A stretch of DNA of 38,877 nt from Candidatus Methylomirabilota bacterium (GCA_035936835.1 DASYVT010000092.1:1-38877); one strand, 5' to 3'; shown: positions 30,055 through 38,058, numbered from the stretch's first letter. The notes: a model not told the origin generated them from the sequence alone. Made by a program: numbers and translations.

Positions 30055-30864
30055 TCAGCGACGGGCGATCGACTTCCTGACAGCGTCTGCCGTCCTGGTC
30101 ACGATCATCTCGACGCCGAGCTGGCCCAATTCGGCGTTGGCCCGGGTGGGATCGCCCGACACCCCGCTCGCCTCCTGCGGCCCGGGAGCCGGCCGCAGGC
30201 GATCCGAGCGCACCATGCGCGGATCGACGGCCAGCATCAAGGATGTATCGGCGAGCCCGGCGTGGCTGCCCACCTCATCCTCCCGGTAGCCGCGCGCCCT
30301 GAGCAGGCGCGGAAACTCCACGTCGGCCGCCCGGTAGTATTCCTCGATCGAGTGGACCCGGACGGAGGTCGCGGCCCACTCTCGATTCAGCCGGCCGGCG
30401 ACTGTCTTCTGGTCCGCCTGGGTGCCTCCGTGGTCGCCAAGGAAGACGATGTCACGGAAGCCGTGGGCCTTGAAGCTCCGCGCCGCGTACTCGAGGACCT
30501 TCCGGAAGGTCTCGTCCGGAATGGTCACCGTGCCGGGGAACCGCATGTGTCCCGTGGCAGGGCTGAGGCCTCCCTCCGGGACATACCCGATGACCGGCGC
30601 CACGAGCGTGCTGCCGAGCGCGCGCGCGATCTTCTCCGACAGAACCTTCACCCGCGCGTTGTGCTTGCCGAGCGTCATGTGGGGGCCGTTCTGCTCCGTG
30701 CCGCCGACGGGCACGATGATCGTCGTGCTCTTGGCCCCGATCAGGTCACGGAGTTCCGTCCAGGTCAATTCATCGAGGAGCACGGTATCAGGCGTCTGGG
30801 CGCACACGGGACCCGCGCAGATCAGCACCAGGCACACGGCCGCCGCCAGCGCTTTCGATCTCAT
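30055..30864 (-). CDS. Exported creatininase-family protein
   Basis: The 269-residue protein has a signal peptide (MRSKALAAAVCLVLICAG, cleavage near Cys-Ala-Gln) and a creatininase-fold body. The metal-site regions are VPVGGTEQNGPHMTLGKHN, FLGDHGGTQ and SHAGLADTS. Compared with classical creatininase the second ligand His is Asn59, the Asp45 position is His68, and the late Glu is Asp, so the metal site is altered though rich in ligands. The family covers amidohydrolases, including the mycofactocin peptidase MftE, but those are cytosolic. ATG 30864 is chosen over GTG 30870 because it lies six bases after a -10 box. The substrate is unknown. Confidence 0.85.
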   Translation of the reverse strand: MRSKALAAAVCLVLICAGPVCAQTPDTVLLDELTWTELRDLIGAKSTTIIVPVGGTEQNGPHMTLGKHNARVKVLSEKIARALGSTLVAPVIGYVPEGGLSPATGHMRFPGTVTIPDETFRKVLEYAARSFKAHGFRDIVFLGDHGGTQADQKTVAGRLNREWAATSVRVHSIEEYYRAADVEFPRLLRARGYREDEVGSHAGLADTSLMLAVDPRMVRSDRLRPAPGPQEASGVSGDPTRANAELGQLGVEMIVTRTADAVRKSIARR

Positions 30865-30870
30865 CGCCAC

Positions 30871-30899
30871 AGCCTAGGTTCGCCCTCGCGTCAAGTCAA
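30871..30899 (-). promoter_or_regulatory. Leaderless promoter of the creatininase gene
   Basis: On the minus strand TTGACT (30899-30894), 17 bases, TAGGCT (30876-30871), six bases, then ATG 30864. The -35 begins exactly where the tandem repeat array ends. Spacing and hexamers mirror the promoter on the other side of the array. Confidence 0.6.
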
Positions 30900-30938
30900 G
30901 CAACGCCGGGTAGCAACGCCGGGTAGCAACGCCGGGTA
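30900..30938. repeat. Three perfect 13-bp tandem repeats between divergent promoters
   Basis: GCAACGCCGGGTA occurs three times without change at 30900-30912, 30913-30925 and 30926-30938. The array fills the space between the -35 of the leftward promoter (ending at 30899) and that of the rightward promoter (starting at 30942). The flanks AGTCAAG (30894-30900) and CTTGACT (30941-30947) are inverted copies. It may be an operator array or a slippage-prone spacer. Confidence 0.9.
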
Positions 30939-30941
30939 GCC

Positions 30942-30970
30942 TTGACTGGGCCCGGCCCGGCTGTTAGCGT
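30942..30970 (+). promoter_or_regulatory. Leaderless promoter of the methyltransferase gene
   Basis: TTGACT (30942-30947), 17 bases, TAGCGT (30965-30970), six bases, then GTG 30977. Both hexamers and the spacing are identical to the ridA promoter at 649-677. No Shine-Dalgarno site precedes the start, consistent with a leaderless transcript. Confidence 0.6.
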
Positions 30971-30976
30971 GCCCGC

Positions 30977-31765
30977 GTGACGACTTTCAGCGCTCCCCTG
31001 CTCGAGCGGACCTATTCCACGGCCGATGTGGTGGAGCAGCGCGCCCGCATCCGGGCCAAGGTGGTGCCCACGCGCGGCGAGCACGGGCTCGACATCGGCT
31101 GCGGCCCCGGCCTCCTGGCCTGCGAGCTGGCGCGCGACATCGGCCCAACGGGCCGGATGGCCGGCATCGACACCAGCCCCGACATGGTCACCATGTCGGG
31201 CGAGCGCGCGCGCCGCTCGGCGCTGGCCGGGCGCACGGAGTTCGCCGTCGGCGACGCGGTGGAGCTCCACTTCCCCGCGCAGAACTTCGACTTCGTGACC
31301 GCGGTCCAGGTCTACGAGCACGTCGCCGACCTGCCGCGGGCTCTCAGCGAGGCGTACCGCGTGCTGAGACCGGGTGGGCGCCTCATCGTGATGGACAGCG
31401 ACTGGGACTCATGCGTCTGGCAAGCGGATGACGGCGACCGGCACGCACGCGTGCTGCGGGCGTGGGAGGCGCAGTTCGTCCACCCGCACCTGCCCGCGCT
31501 GCTGCCGCGGCTCCTGGGCCAGGCCGGCTTCGCGTTCAAGAGCCTCTCCGTGGTGCCGATGGTCAACCTCCACTCGGACGACACGACCTATAGCGGCAGT
31601 CTGATCGACGTGGTCGCGCGCTTCGTGAGCCGCACATCGGGCATTCCCGAGGACGTGGCGCAGGCCTGGGCGGACGATGTCCGAGGGCAGGATCTCCACG
31701 GGCGCTATTTCTTCAGCCTCTCGCGCTTTCTCTTCCTGGCCGAGCGGCCGATGACGGGAGGCTAG
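30977..31765 (+). CDS. SAM-dependent methyltransferase (UbiE-like class I)
   Basis: The 262-residue protein is a class I methyltransferase. Motif I is GLDIGCGPGLLACEL near residue 37, the acidic end of strand 2 is GIDTSPDM, motif II region GDAVELHFPAQNFDFV, and the post-motif AYRVLRPGGRLIVMDSD is typical of UbiE/MenG-like small-molecule methyltransferases. The substrate is unknown. The start is GTG 30977, supported by the promoter six bases upstream. Three bases after its stop a 58-residue peptide gene begins, which in turn overlaps a CoA-transferase gene, so these form one transcript unit. Confidence 0.88.
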   Translation: MTTFSAPLLERTYSTADVVEQRARIRAKVVPTRGEHGLDIGCGPGLLACELARDIGPTGRMAGIDTSPDMVTMSGERARRSALAGRTEFAVGDAVELHFPAQNFDFVTAVQVYEHVADLPRALSEAYRVLRPGGRLIVMDSDWDSCVWQADDGDRHARVLRAWEAQFVHPHLPALLPRLLGQAGFAFKSLSVVPMVNLHSDDTTYSGSLIDVVARFVSRTSGIPEDVAQAWADDVRGQDLHGRYFFSLSRFLFLAERPMTGG

Positions 31766-31768
31766 GCG

Positions 31769-31945
31769 GTGCGCATCGAAGTGGACCTGGTCCAGGAGGA
31801 GGGCGGCCTCTTTCGCGCCACGGCCGTCGCCTACCCGCGCGTCACCGTTACCGGGCGCATTGAGAAGGAGGCGCTTGGCCTGCTCGTCCAGGCGATGGAG
31901 AAACACATGAAGGAGGAGGCCCGGAAGGCCGCTTCCGGCTCATGA
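31769..31945 (+). CDS. 58-residue HicB-fold-like small protein
   Basis: A short frame from GTG 31769 encodes 58 residues: two or three beta strands (VRIEVDLVQEEGGLFRATAV, then a V-T-V-T-G strand), followed by a helix EKEALGLLVQAMEKHMKEEA. The pattern of strands ending in Gly, then a Glu-rich helix, resembles the HicB/partial-RNase-H antitoxin fold, but no HicA partner is present. It lies three bases after the methyltransferase stop and its own stop overlaps the next ATG by four bases (ATGA), which supports translation. A regulatory or CoA-binding accessory role cannot be separated from sequence alone. Confidence 0.65.
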   Translation: MRIEVDLVQEEGGLFRATAVAYPRVTVTGRIEKEALGLLVQAMEKHMKEEARKAASGS

Positions 31946-33135
31946 GCGATCGCGGTGGGGCGCTAGGCGATCTGCGCGTCGTGGACTGCTCGCGCCTCAT
32001 CGCCGGCGGTGTGCTGGCCACGATGCTGGCCGACCTCGGCGCGGACGTCATCAAGGTCGAGAACCCCAAGGGCGGCGACCCGCTGCGCACCTGGTCCAAG
32101 TCGCTCGGCGAGCTGTGGTGGAAGGTCTACGCGCGCGGGAAGCGCGCGATCACGCTCAACCTGACCAAGCCCGAAGGCCAGGCCCTCCTCCGCCGCCTCG
32201 TCACAACCGCCGACGTCTTGATCGAGAACTACGTCCCCGGCACGTTCGAGAAGTGGGGGCTCGGCTGGGACGCGCTCTCGAAGGAGAACCCGCGCCTCGT
32301 CATGGTGCGCGTCTCCGGCTGGGGACAGGACGGCCCCTACCGCGACCGGCCGGGCTTCGGCACCATGGTCGAGGCCATGTCGGGCTTCGCCGCGACGACG
32401 GGCCCCGCGGAGTCGCCCACCCTGCCCTCCTTCCCCATGGCCGACATGGTCGCCGCGCAGGCGGGCGCCGTCGCGGTGCTCGCGGCGCTCCGCCACCGCG
32501 ACCGCGTCTCGGGACGCGGGCAGATGATCGACGTGCCGCTCTACGAGCCGCTGCTGGCCATCCTCGGCCCGAACGCGCTCGAGTACCGCGCGCATGGAAT
32601 CGTCCGCGAGCGCATCGGCAACCGCTCCCACAACGCGAGCCCGCGCGGCACGTACAAGACGCGGGAAGGGAAATGGGTCGCGCTCTCCGCCTCGACTCCC
32701 GCCTCGGCGGACGCCATGTTCAAGGCGCTCGGCATCGGGCACCTCCTGGCGGACCCGCGCTTCGCCACCAACGACGCGCGCATCGCCAACGGCGAAGCCG
32801 TCGACCAGGCGATCGCCGAGGCCATCGGCAGGCGCTCGCGCGAAGAAATCGTCCGGCTCTTCGAGACCGAGGGCCTGACCGCGGCGCCCGTCTACGACAT
32901 CGCCGACATCATGGAAGACCCGCACTTCAAGGCGCGGCGCACCTTCGTGGAGCTGCCCGACCCGGAGCTCGGCACAGTCACCATGAGCGCGCCCACGCCG
33001 CGCCTGTCCGAGACGCCGGGCTCCATCCGCTGGGCGGGCCCGGCGCTGGGCGCCCACAACCGCGAGGTCTTTGCTCACGAGCTGGGCCTCTCCGACCACG
33101 AGATCGAGAAGCTGAAGGCCAACGGAATCATCTGA
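31942..33135 (+). CDS. CaiB/BaiF family (class III) CoA-transferase, second copy
   Basis: The 397-residue protein is a second class III CoA-transferase. Typical parts are LGDLRVVDCSRLIAGGVLAT, the LADLGADVIKVE strand, VSGWGQDGPYRDRPGFG and RVSGRGQMIDVPLYE. The catalytic Asp is most likely Asp168 in FPMADMVAA, the position equivalent to Asp169 of formyl-CoA transferase. It is about as long as the copy at 20223 but clearly diverged, so the two probably act on different acids. It is coupled to the small gene before it and is followed by an acyl-CoA ligase with its own promoter-like box, so the pair may offer two routes to CoA activation. Confidence 0.92.
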   Translation: MSDRGGALGDLRVVDCSRLIAGGVLATMLADLGADVIKVENPKGGDPLRTWSKSLGELWWKVYARGKRAITLNLTKPEGQALLRRLVTTADVLIENYVPGTFEKWGLGWDALSKENPRLVMVRVSGWGQDGPYRDRPGFGTMVEAMSGFAATTGPAESPTLPSFPMADMVAAQAGAVAVLAALRHRDRVSGRGQMIDVPLYEPLLAILGPNALEYRAHGIVRERIGNRSHNASPRGTYKTREGKWVALSASTPASADAMFKALGIGHLLADPRFATNDARIANGEAVDQAIAEAIGRRSREEIVRLFETEGLTAAPVYDIADIMEDPHFKARRTFVELPDPELGTVTMSAPTPRLSETPGSIRWAGPALGAHNREVFAHELGLSDHEIEKLKANGII

Positions 33136-33164
33136 CGTCGAGCCCGTATGGCGAGCCGGAGTGC

Positions 33165-33170
33165 TAGCAT
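33165..33170 (+). promoter_or_regulatory. Candidate -10 box of the acyl-CoA ligase gene
   Basis: TAGCAT at 33165-33170 ends seven bases before ATG 33178, the spacing seen at other leaderless starts in this window. No convincing -35 lies upstream. Confidence 0.35.
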
Positions 33171-33177
33171 GAGGCCC

Positions 33178-34839
33178 ATGCGGCCGAAGGCAGGCCCCAA
33201 TCCCTTTCTCGACGCGACGGCGGGCCAGATGCTGGCGCGCGTCGCCGCCCGTTTCCCAGACCGCGAGGCCATCGTCGCGGCAGACCGGCGCATCACGTAC
33301 AAGGACTTTCTGCGCGAGAGCGAGCGCGTCGCGCGCGGGCTACTCGCGCTCGGCATCGCGAAGGACGACAAGGTCGCCCTGTGGCTGCCCAACCGCCCGG
33401 CCTGGCTCGCCGTCCAGCAGGCCTGCGCGATGATCGGGGCCGTCGCGGTCGCGCTCAACACGCGGTACAAGGCGCACGAGCTCGCGTACATCCTCGGCCA
33501 GTCGGATGCGACGACGCTGATCCTGGCTGATCACCTCGGGCCGGTAGATTTCCTCGAGACGCTGAACGAAGTGCTGCCGGGCCTGCGCAACGGCGAGCCG
33601 GGCGAGCTCGCGCTGCCCGAATTCCCGAAGCTCACGCGCGTGATCGTTGACGCTGAGGATCCCTACCCAGGCTGTCTGCGCCTCAGCGACGTCGTCGAGG
33701 CAGGTGACGAGCCCGAGTGGCAGGCCGCACTCGAGCGGACGCGCGCGAACGTGACACCGGACGACCCGTGGACCATTCTCTACACCTCGGGCACGACATC
33801 GTTCCCGAAGGGCGCGGTCATCAGCCACCGGAACGCGGTGCCTCACGGCTGGTACGCGGGCGAGGCGCTCCGCGTTACGGAAGGCGACCGCGTGCTCCAC
33901 GCGCTCCCGATGACGGGCACCTGGGGCGGTCTCTGCATCCCCCTCTCGACCTTCTCCCACGGCGCCTGCCTCGTGGTCATGGAGAGCTTCGACGCGGGCG
34001 TCGTGCTCCACCTCATCGAGCGCGAGGGCATCACGATCTGGAACGCCGTCGACGCCATGGCTATCGCAGTGCTGGACCACCCGGACCTGGCGCGCCGCAA
34101 GCACTCGACGCTCCGCACGGGCGGCTTCGGCATGACGGGCGGCGGGCGCGACGGGCTCTTCGAGGACATCGTTCGCACACTCGGGGTGCCGCAGGCCTAC
34201 GAGCCCTACGGCATGACGGAGCTGAACGCGCTCTCCATGCTCCACGACCTCGACGAGAGCGACGTATCCCGCGCGCTGCCCGGCGTCTGGCCCGCCGACG
34301 GGCTCGAGGTGCGCGTCGTGGATCCCGAGACGGGCGATGACATGCCCGTTGACCGCGAGGGCGAGCTCTGGTTCCGCGGTCGGCTCGTCACGCGCGGCTA
34401 CTACAAAAAGCCCGAGGAGACAGCCAAGGCCTTCACCGCCGACGGCTGGTTCAAGTCAGGCGACCTCGCGGTGCGCGACGCCGAGGGGCGCACCGTCTTC
34501 AAGGGGCGCCTGCGCGAGGTGCTGCGAATCAGCCACTTCATGGTGGCGCCGGCGGAGATCGAGGCGTTCATCATGACGCACCCGACGGTGTCACAGGCCT
34601 TCGTGATCGGCGTGCCCGACCCGAAGCTCAACGAAGCCGCCGTCGCCTACATCATCCCCAAGCCCGGCGAGCTCCTGACCGAAGCCGACATCATCGCCCA
34701 CTGCAAGGGCAAGATCGCCTCCTACAAAATCCCCCGCCACGTCCGCATCGTCGCCGACGTCCCCCGCACCCCAGGCCCCCACGGCGACAAAGTCCAAAAA
34801 ACGAAGCTCCGCGAAATCTTCCTCGCCGAGCAGAAGTAG
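33178..34839 (+). CDS. AMP-dependent acyl-CoA synthetase/ligase
   Basis: This enzyme of about 553 residues belongs to the ANL superfamily and activates a carboxylic acid to its CoA thioester via an acyl-adenylate. The P-loop is ILYTSGTTSFPKGAV, the A5 motif is YEPYGMTE, the A7/A8 hinge is WFKSGDLAVRDAEGR, and the A10 Lys region is DKVQKTKLRE. The body resembles medium- or long-chain fatty-acid or aromatic-acid ligases. Possible starts are ATG 33148, 33169 and 33178; the last is preferred because of the TAGCAT box and because conserved sequence begins soon after. The last 40 codons are strikingly rich in C-ending codons. Confidence 0.9.
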   Translation: MRPKAGPNPFLDATAGQMLARVAARFPDREAIVAADRRITYKDFLRESERVARGLLALGIAKDDKVALWLPNRPAWLAVQQACAMIGAVAVALNTRYKAHELAYILGQSDATTLILADHLGPVDFLETLNEVLPGLRNGEPGELALPEFPKLTRVIVDAEDPYPGCLRLSDVVEAGDEPEWQAALERTRANVTPDDPWTILYTSGTTSFPKGAVISHRNAVPHGWYAGEALRVTEGDRVLHALPMTGTWGGLCIPLSTFSHGACLVVMESFDAGVVLHLIEREGITIWNAVDAMAIAVLDHPDLARRKHSTLRTGGFGMTGGGRDGLFEDIVRTLGVPQAYEPYGMTELNALSMLHDLDESDVSRALPGVWPADGLEVRVVDPETGDDMPVDREGELWFRGRLVTRGYYKKPEETAKAFTADGWFKSGDLAVRDAEGRTVFKGRLREVLRISHFMVAPAEIEAFIMTHPTVSQAFVIGVPDPKLNEAAVAYIIPKPGELLTEADIIAHCKGKIASYKIPRHVRIVADVPRTPGPHGDKVQKTKLREIFLAEQK

Positions 34840-34852
34840 GCCCCTCACCCTA

Positions 34853-34875
34853 CCCTCTCCCCAGAGGGGAGAGGG
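34853..34875. repeat. Short perfect hairpin (CCCTCTCCCC/GGGGAGAGGG)
   Basis: CCCTCTCCCC (34853-34862), loop AGA, and GGGGAGAGGG (34866-34875) form ten perfect base pairs just after the ligase stop. No T-run follows, so it is not a standard intrinsic terminator. It resembles the CCTCTCCCC-type intergenic palindromes found in many genomes and may stabilise message 3' ends. Confidence 0.6.
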
Positions 34876-34957
34876 GTCGAGAAGGGTTGAAGCACACGAA
34901 GCGCTCGCGTATGCTTCGGGGGCACCGCAGCCCAGCGCCGAGACAAGGAGACCCACC

Positions 34958-35974
34958 GTGAAGCTCGACATCGGCATGCTCACCCACGACCTCAAGACCC
35001 TCCCCGACTACGCCCGCAAGGTCGAAGCCATGGGCTACGACTGCCTCTGGTCGGCGGAGACCCAGCACGACCCCTTCCTGCCGCTGGCCGTCGCCGCCAC
35101 CGTCACCTCCACGATCACGCTCGGCACCAACATCGCCACAGTCTTCTCGCGCAGTCCCATGATCACGGCCATGATCGCCTGGGACCTCCAGAAGGCCTCG
35201 GGCGGCCGCTTCATGCTTGGGCTCGGCAGCCAGGTCAAAGCGCACAACGAGCGGCGCTTCTCCGTCAAGTTCGAATCCCCCGGGCCCAAGATGGCCGAGG
35301 CCGTCCGCGCCATCCGGGCCATCTGGGACTGCTGGCAGAACGGCACGAAGTTAGCTTTCAAGGGCCAGTTCTACACCTTCGACGTGATGACGCCCTTCTT
35401 CAACCCGGGCCCCATCGAGCACCCGAAAATCCCGATCATGATCGCCGCGGTCAACGCCTACATGTGCGGCGTGGCAGGCGAGTTCTGCGACGGCATGCAC
35501 GTGCATCCGTTCAACAGCCCCAAGTATCTGCGGGAGGTCGTGCACCCCACGGTTGAAGCGGGCCTGAAGAAGTCCGGGCGCGCGCGGAAGGACTTCACCT
35601 ACGCGACCGCCACCTTCGTCGTCGTTGGCGACAATTCGAGCGAACGGAACGAACAGGCCCAGATGGTCAAGCAGCAGATCGCCTTCTACGCGTCTACGCG
35701 CACCTATCAGCCGGTCCTCGATGTCCACGGCTGGGGCGGCCTGACGGCGCAGCTACACAAGAAGAGCGTCGAGGGGGACTGGAAGGGCATGGCCGAGCTC
35801 ATCACCGACGAAATGCTGGACACCTATGCGGTGACGGCGACCTACGACAACCTCCACGACAAGATCATGGAGCGCTACAAGGGACTGCTCGACCGCACGT
35901 CTCTCTACCAGCCCTACCAGCCCAACGTCGGTGACCCGCGGCTTCCCGCGCTGGTCAAGCAGTTCAACGGTTAG
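34958..35974 (+). CDS. LLM-class flavin-dependent oxidoreductase (probable F420 type)
   Basis: The 338-residue protein is a bacterial-luciferase-like (LLM) TIM-barrel oxidoreductase. MKLDIGMLTHDLKTLPDYAR, GYDCLWSAETQHDPFLPLA, LGTNIATVFSRSPM and GRFMLGLGSQVKAHNERRF are characteristic of the TIGR03617-type F420-dependent subgroup, as I recall it. It would use F420H2 or FMN for a hydride transfer or monooxygenation. GTG 34958 follows an AAGGAG site. The gene is nine bases from the enoyl-CoA hydratase gene and belongs to the acyl-CoA cluster. Whether the organism makes F420 cannot be judged from this window. Confidence 0.88.
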   Translation: MKLDIGMLTHDLKTLPDYARKVEAMGYDCLWSAETQHDPFLPLAVAATVTSTITLGTNIATVFSRSPMITAMIAWDLQKASGGRFMLGLGSQVKAHNERRFSVKFESPGPKMAEAVRAIRAIWDCWQNGTKLAFKGQFYTFDVMTPFFNPGPIEHPKIPIMIAAVNAYMCGVAGEFCDGMHVHPFNSPKYLREVVHPTVEAGLKKSGRARKDFTYATATFVVVGDNSSERNEQAQMVKQQIAFYASTRTYQPVLDVHGWGGLTAQLHKKSVEGDWKGMAELITDEMLDTYAVTATYDNLHDKIMERYKGLLDRTSLYQPYQPNVGDPRLPALVKQFNG

Positions 35975-35983
35975 GCGCGCGCG

Positions 35984-36790
35984 ATGACGAGCAAGGTGCA
36001 GGTTGAGATCAAGGCGCCCGTCGCCACCATCACGCTGAACAAGCCGGAGCGGCTGAACGCGCTCGACATCGAGGTCTGGGAGGGCATACGCGACGCGGCC
36101 GAAGCGGTCGACGGGGCGGCGGGCGTGCGCGCCGTCATCCTCCAGGGCGCGGGCGGGGCTTTCTGCGCGGGGCTCGACGTCAAGGCGGGCTCGACGCTCG
36201 GCGCGGTCTACGAGGCGCCGCCGGCCGTCGCCATGCAGCAGATCCGCGCACACATCGAGCACCTCCAGGAGTGCTTCACGCGCCTCGAGCGCGTCCGCGT
36301 GCCCGTGATCGCCGCCATAGAGCGCGTCTGCATGGGCGCGGGCATGGAGCTTGCGCTCTGCTGCGACATCCGGATCGCCGCCGAGGGCACGCTGTTCTCC
36401 ATCCCTGAAGTCCAGCTCGGCATCATCCCCGACATGGGCGGCACCCAGCGGCTGCCGCGCACGATCGGCGTCGGCATGGCCAAGGAGCTGATCTACTCCG
36501 CCCGGCGCTTCGACGCGGCCGAGGCGCTCAGGATCGGCTTCGTGAACCACGTCTACCCGGCCGGGGAGATCGGGACGCGGGCGGCGGAGCTGGCCGCGGA
36601 GATCGCGGCCAACGGGCCGCTGGCGGTGCAGGCGGCCAAGCAGTCCATTGACGGAACCTACTGGCGCGAGCGCGAGGCCTGGCTTCTCTGGGAAGCCGAG
36701 CGGGCCGTCGGCCCCCTGCTGTCCGAGGACCGCAAGGCAGGCATGCGGGCCGCGGCAGAGCGCAAGCGCGCCGATTTCCAAGGCAAGTAA
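35984..36790 (+). CDS. Enoyl-CoA hydratase/isomerase
   Basis: The 268-residue protein has the crotonase fold. The first oxyanion-hole segment GAFCAGLDVK, the second CMGAGMELALCCDIRIA with one catalytic Glu, and IPEVQLGIIPDMGGTQRLPR with the second Glu are all present, so hydratase chemistry on a 2-enoyl-CoA is expected. It has a slightly longer loop before the first motif than short-chain hydratases. It lies nine bases after the LLM gene and 18 bases before the Ccr-like gene, and probably shares their transcript. Confidence 0.92.
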   Translation: MTSKVQVEIKAPVATITLNKPERLNALDIEVWEGIRDAAEAVDGAAGVRAVILQGAGGAFCAGLDVKAGSTLGAVYEAPPAVAMQQIRAHIEHLQECFTRLERVRVPVIAAIERVCMGAGMELALCCDIRIAAEGTLFSIPEVQLGIIPDMGGTQRLPRTIGVGMAKELIYSARRFDAAEALRIGFVNHVYPAGEIGTRAAELAAEIAANGPLAVQAAKQSIDGTYWREREAWLLWEAERAVGPLLSEDRKAGMRAAAERKRADFQGK

Positions 36791-36808
36791 GCCCAACCGG
36801 AGGCCTTC

Positions 36809-38047
36809 ATGGCTGATCTTTTCGACCTGGGCGTCAAGCCGCCGCTCGGCCTAGTGCCGGCGCGGATGCACGCGTACCTCGTCCGGCAGAACCGCTTCGG
36901 CCAGCCGCGGGAGGCCTGGAAGCGCGAGGTCATTCCCACGCCCACGATCGGCCCCGACGAGGTGCTGATCTACGTGATGGCCTCCGGCATCAACTTCAAC
37001 AACGTCTGGGCCGCCCTCGGCCAGCCGCTCGACGTCATTGCCGAGCGACAGAAGCTGGGCGAGCCCGAGGACTTCCACGCGGGCGGCAGCGACTGCTCGG
37101 GCATCGTCTGGGCCGTGGGTAAAGCTGTGAAGAGCGTCAAGGTCGGCGACGAGGTCATCGTTCACAGCGGCTGGTGGCGTCCCGACGACCCGTGGGTGCT
37201 GTCCGGCAAGGACCCGATGCTGGCCGAGAGCACGCGCATCTGGGGCTACCAGACCAACTACGGCAGCTACTGCCAGTTCGCGCGCGCCCAGGCGCATCAA
37301 TGCGTCCCGAAGCCGAAACGCCTCAGCTGGGAAGCCGCGGGCTGCTTCCTCCTCTGCGCCTCGACGGCGTACCGGATGCTCATGGGCTGGGAGCCTCACA
37401 CCGTGGAGCGCGGCGACGTGGTGCTGGTCTGGGGAGCGACGGGCGGGCTCGGCAGCATGGCGCTCGAGATCACGCGGGCCCAGGGCGGGCGGGCCGTCGC
37501 CGTCGTCTCCGACGAAGCGAAGCGCAAGTTCTGCGCTGAGCACGGCGCCGCCGGCGTCATCAACCGGACGCAGTTCGACCACTGGGGGCCCATGCCCGAC
37601 ACGAAGGACGCCAAGGCCTACGGCACGTGGGCCAAGGGCGCGCGCGCCTTCGGCAAGGCCATCTGGGACGCGCTCGGGGAGAAGGTGAGCCCGCGCATCG
37701 TCTTCGAGCATCCGGGCGAGGCGACGCTGCCGACTTCCGAATTCGTCTGCGCCACGGGCGGCATGATCGTGATCTGCGCCGGCACCACCGGTTACAACGT
37801 CACGCTCGACCTGCGCTATCACTGGATGCGGCAGAAGCGCTTCCAGGGCAGCCATCTCTCGAACGACCAGCAGGCCGCGGCCGTCACCAGGCTCGTTGCG
37901 GAGGGCAAGGTGGATCCGTGTCTCTCGCAGACCTACGTCTTCGACGACATCGCCCTTTGCCACCAGCTCATGCTCGAGAACAAGCACCCGTACGGCAACA
38001 TGGGCGTGCTGGTCAACGCGCCCGGGCCCGGGCTCGGCGCCTCCTAG
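36809..38047 (+). CDS. Crotonyl-CoA carboxylase/reductase-like MDR enzyme
   Basis: The 412-residue zinc-independent MDR protein resembles crotonyl-CoA carboxylase/reductase (Ccr) along its length: INFNNVWAALGQP, the RIWGYQTNYGSYCQFARAQ loop, the nucleotide-binding VLVWGATGGLGSMALEI, FGKAIWD, EHPGEATLPTSEFV, and YHWMRQKRFQGSHL. Of the four residues reported for CO2 binding in Ccr, Asn (Asn64), the aromatic (Tyr147) and His (His301) are present, but the Glu is Gln148. It would reduce a 2-enoyl-CoA with NADPH, with or without CO2 fixation. A GGAGG site precedes ATG 36809. The Gln change makes carboxylase activity uncertain. Confidence 0.86.
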   Translation: MADLFDLGVKPPLGLVPARMHAYLVRQNRFGQPREAWKREVIPTPTIGPDEVLIYVMASGINFNNVWAALGQPLDVIAERQKLGEPEDFHAGGSDCSGIVWAVGKAVKSVKVGDEVIVHSGWWRPDDPWVLSGKDPMLAESTRIWGYQTNYGSYCQFARAQAHQCVPKPKRLSWEAAGCFLLCASTAYRMLMGWEPHTVERGDVVLVWGATGGLGSMALEITRAQGGRAVAVVSDEAKRKFCAEHGAAGVINRTQFDHWGPMPDTKDAKAYGTWAKGARAFGKAIWDALGEKVSPRIVFEHPGEATLPTSEFVCATGGMIVICAGTTGYNVTLDLRYHWMRQKRFQGSHLSNDQQAAAVTRLVAEGKVDPCLSQTYVFDDIALCHQLMLENKHPYGNMGVLVNAPGPGLGAS

Positions 38048-38058
38048 GAGGGAGCTCC

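Noticed and set aside
30900-30938. Tandem repeats as a CRISPR fragment
   Set aside because: The units are 13 bases, directly adjacent without spacers, and no cas gene is near.
34853-34875. Hairpin after the acyl-CoA ligase as an intrinsic terminator
   Set aside because: The stem is good but no T-run follows on either strand.
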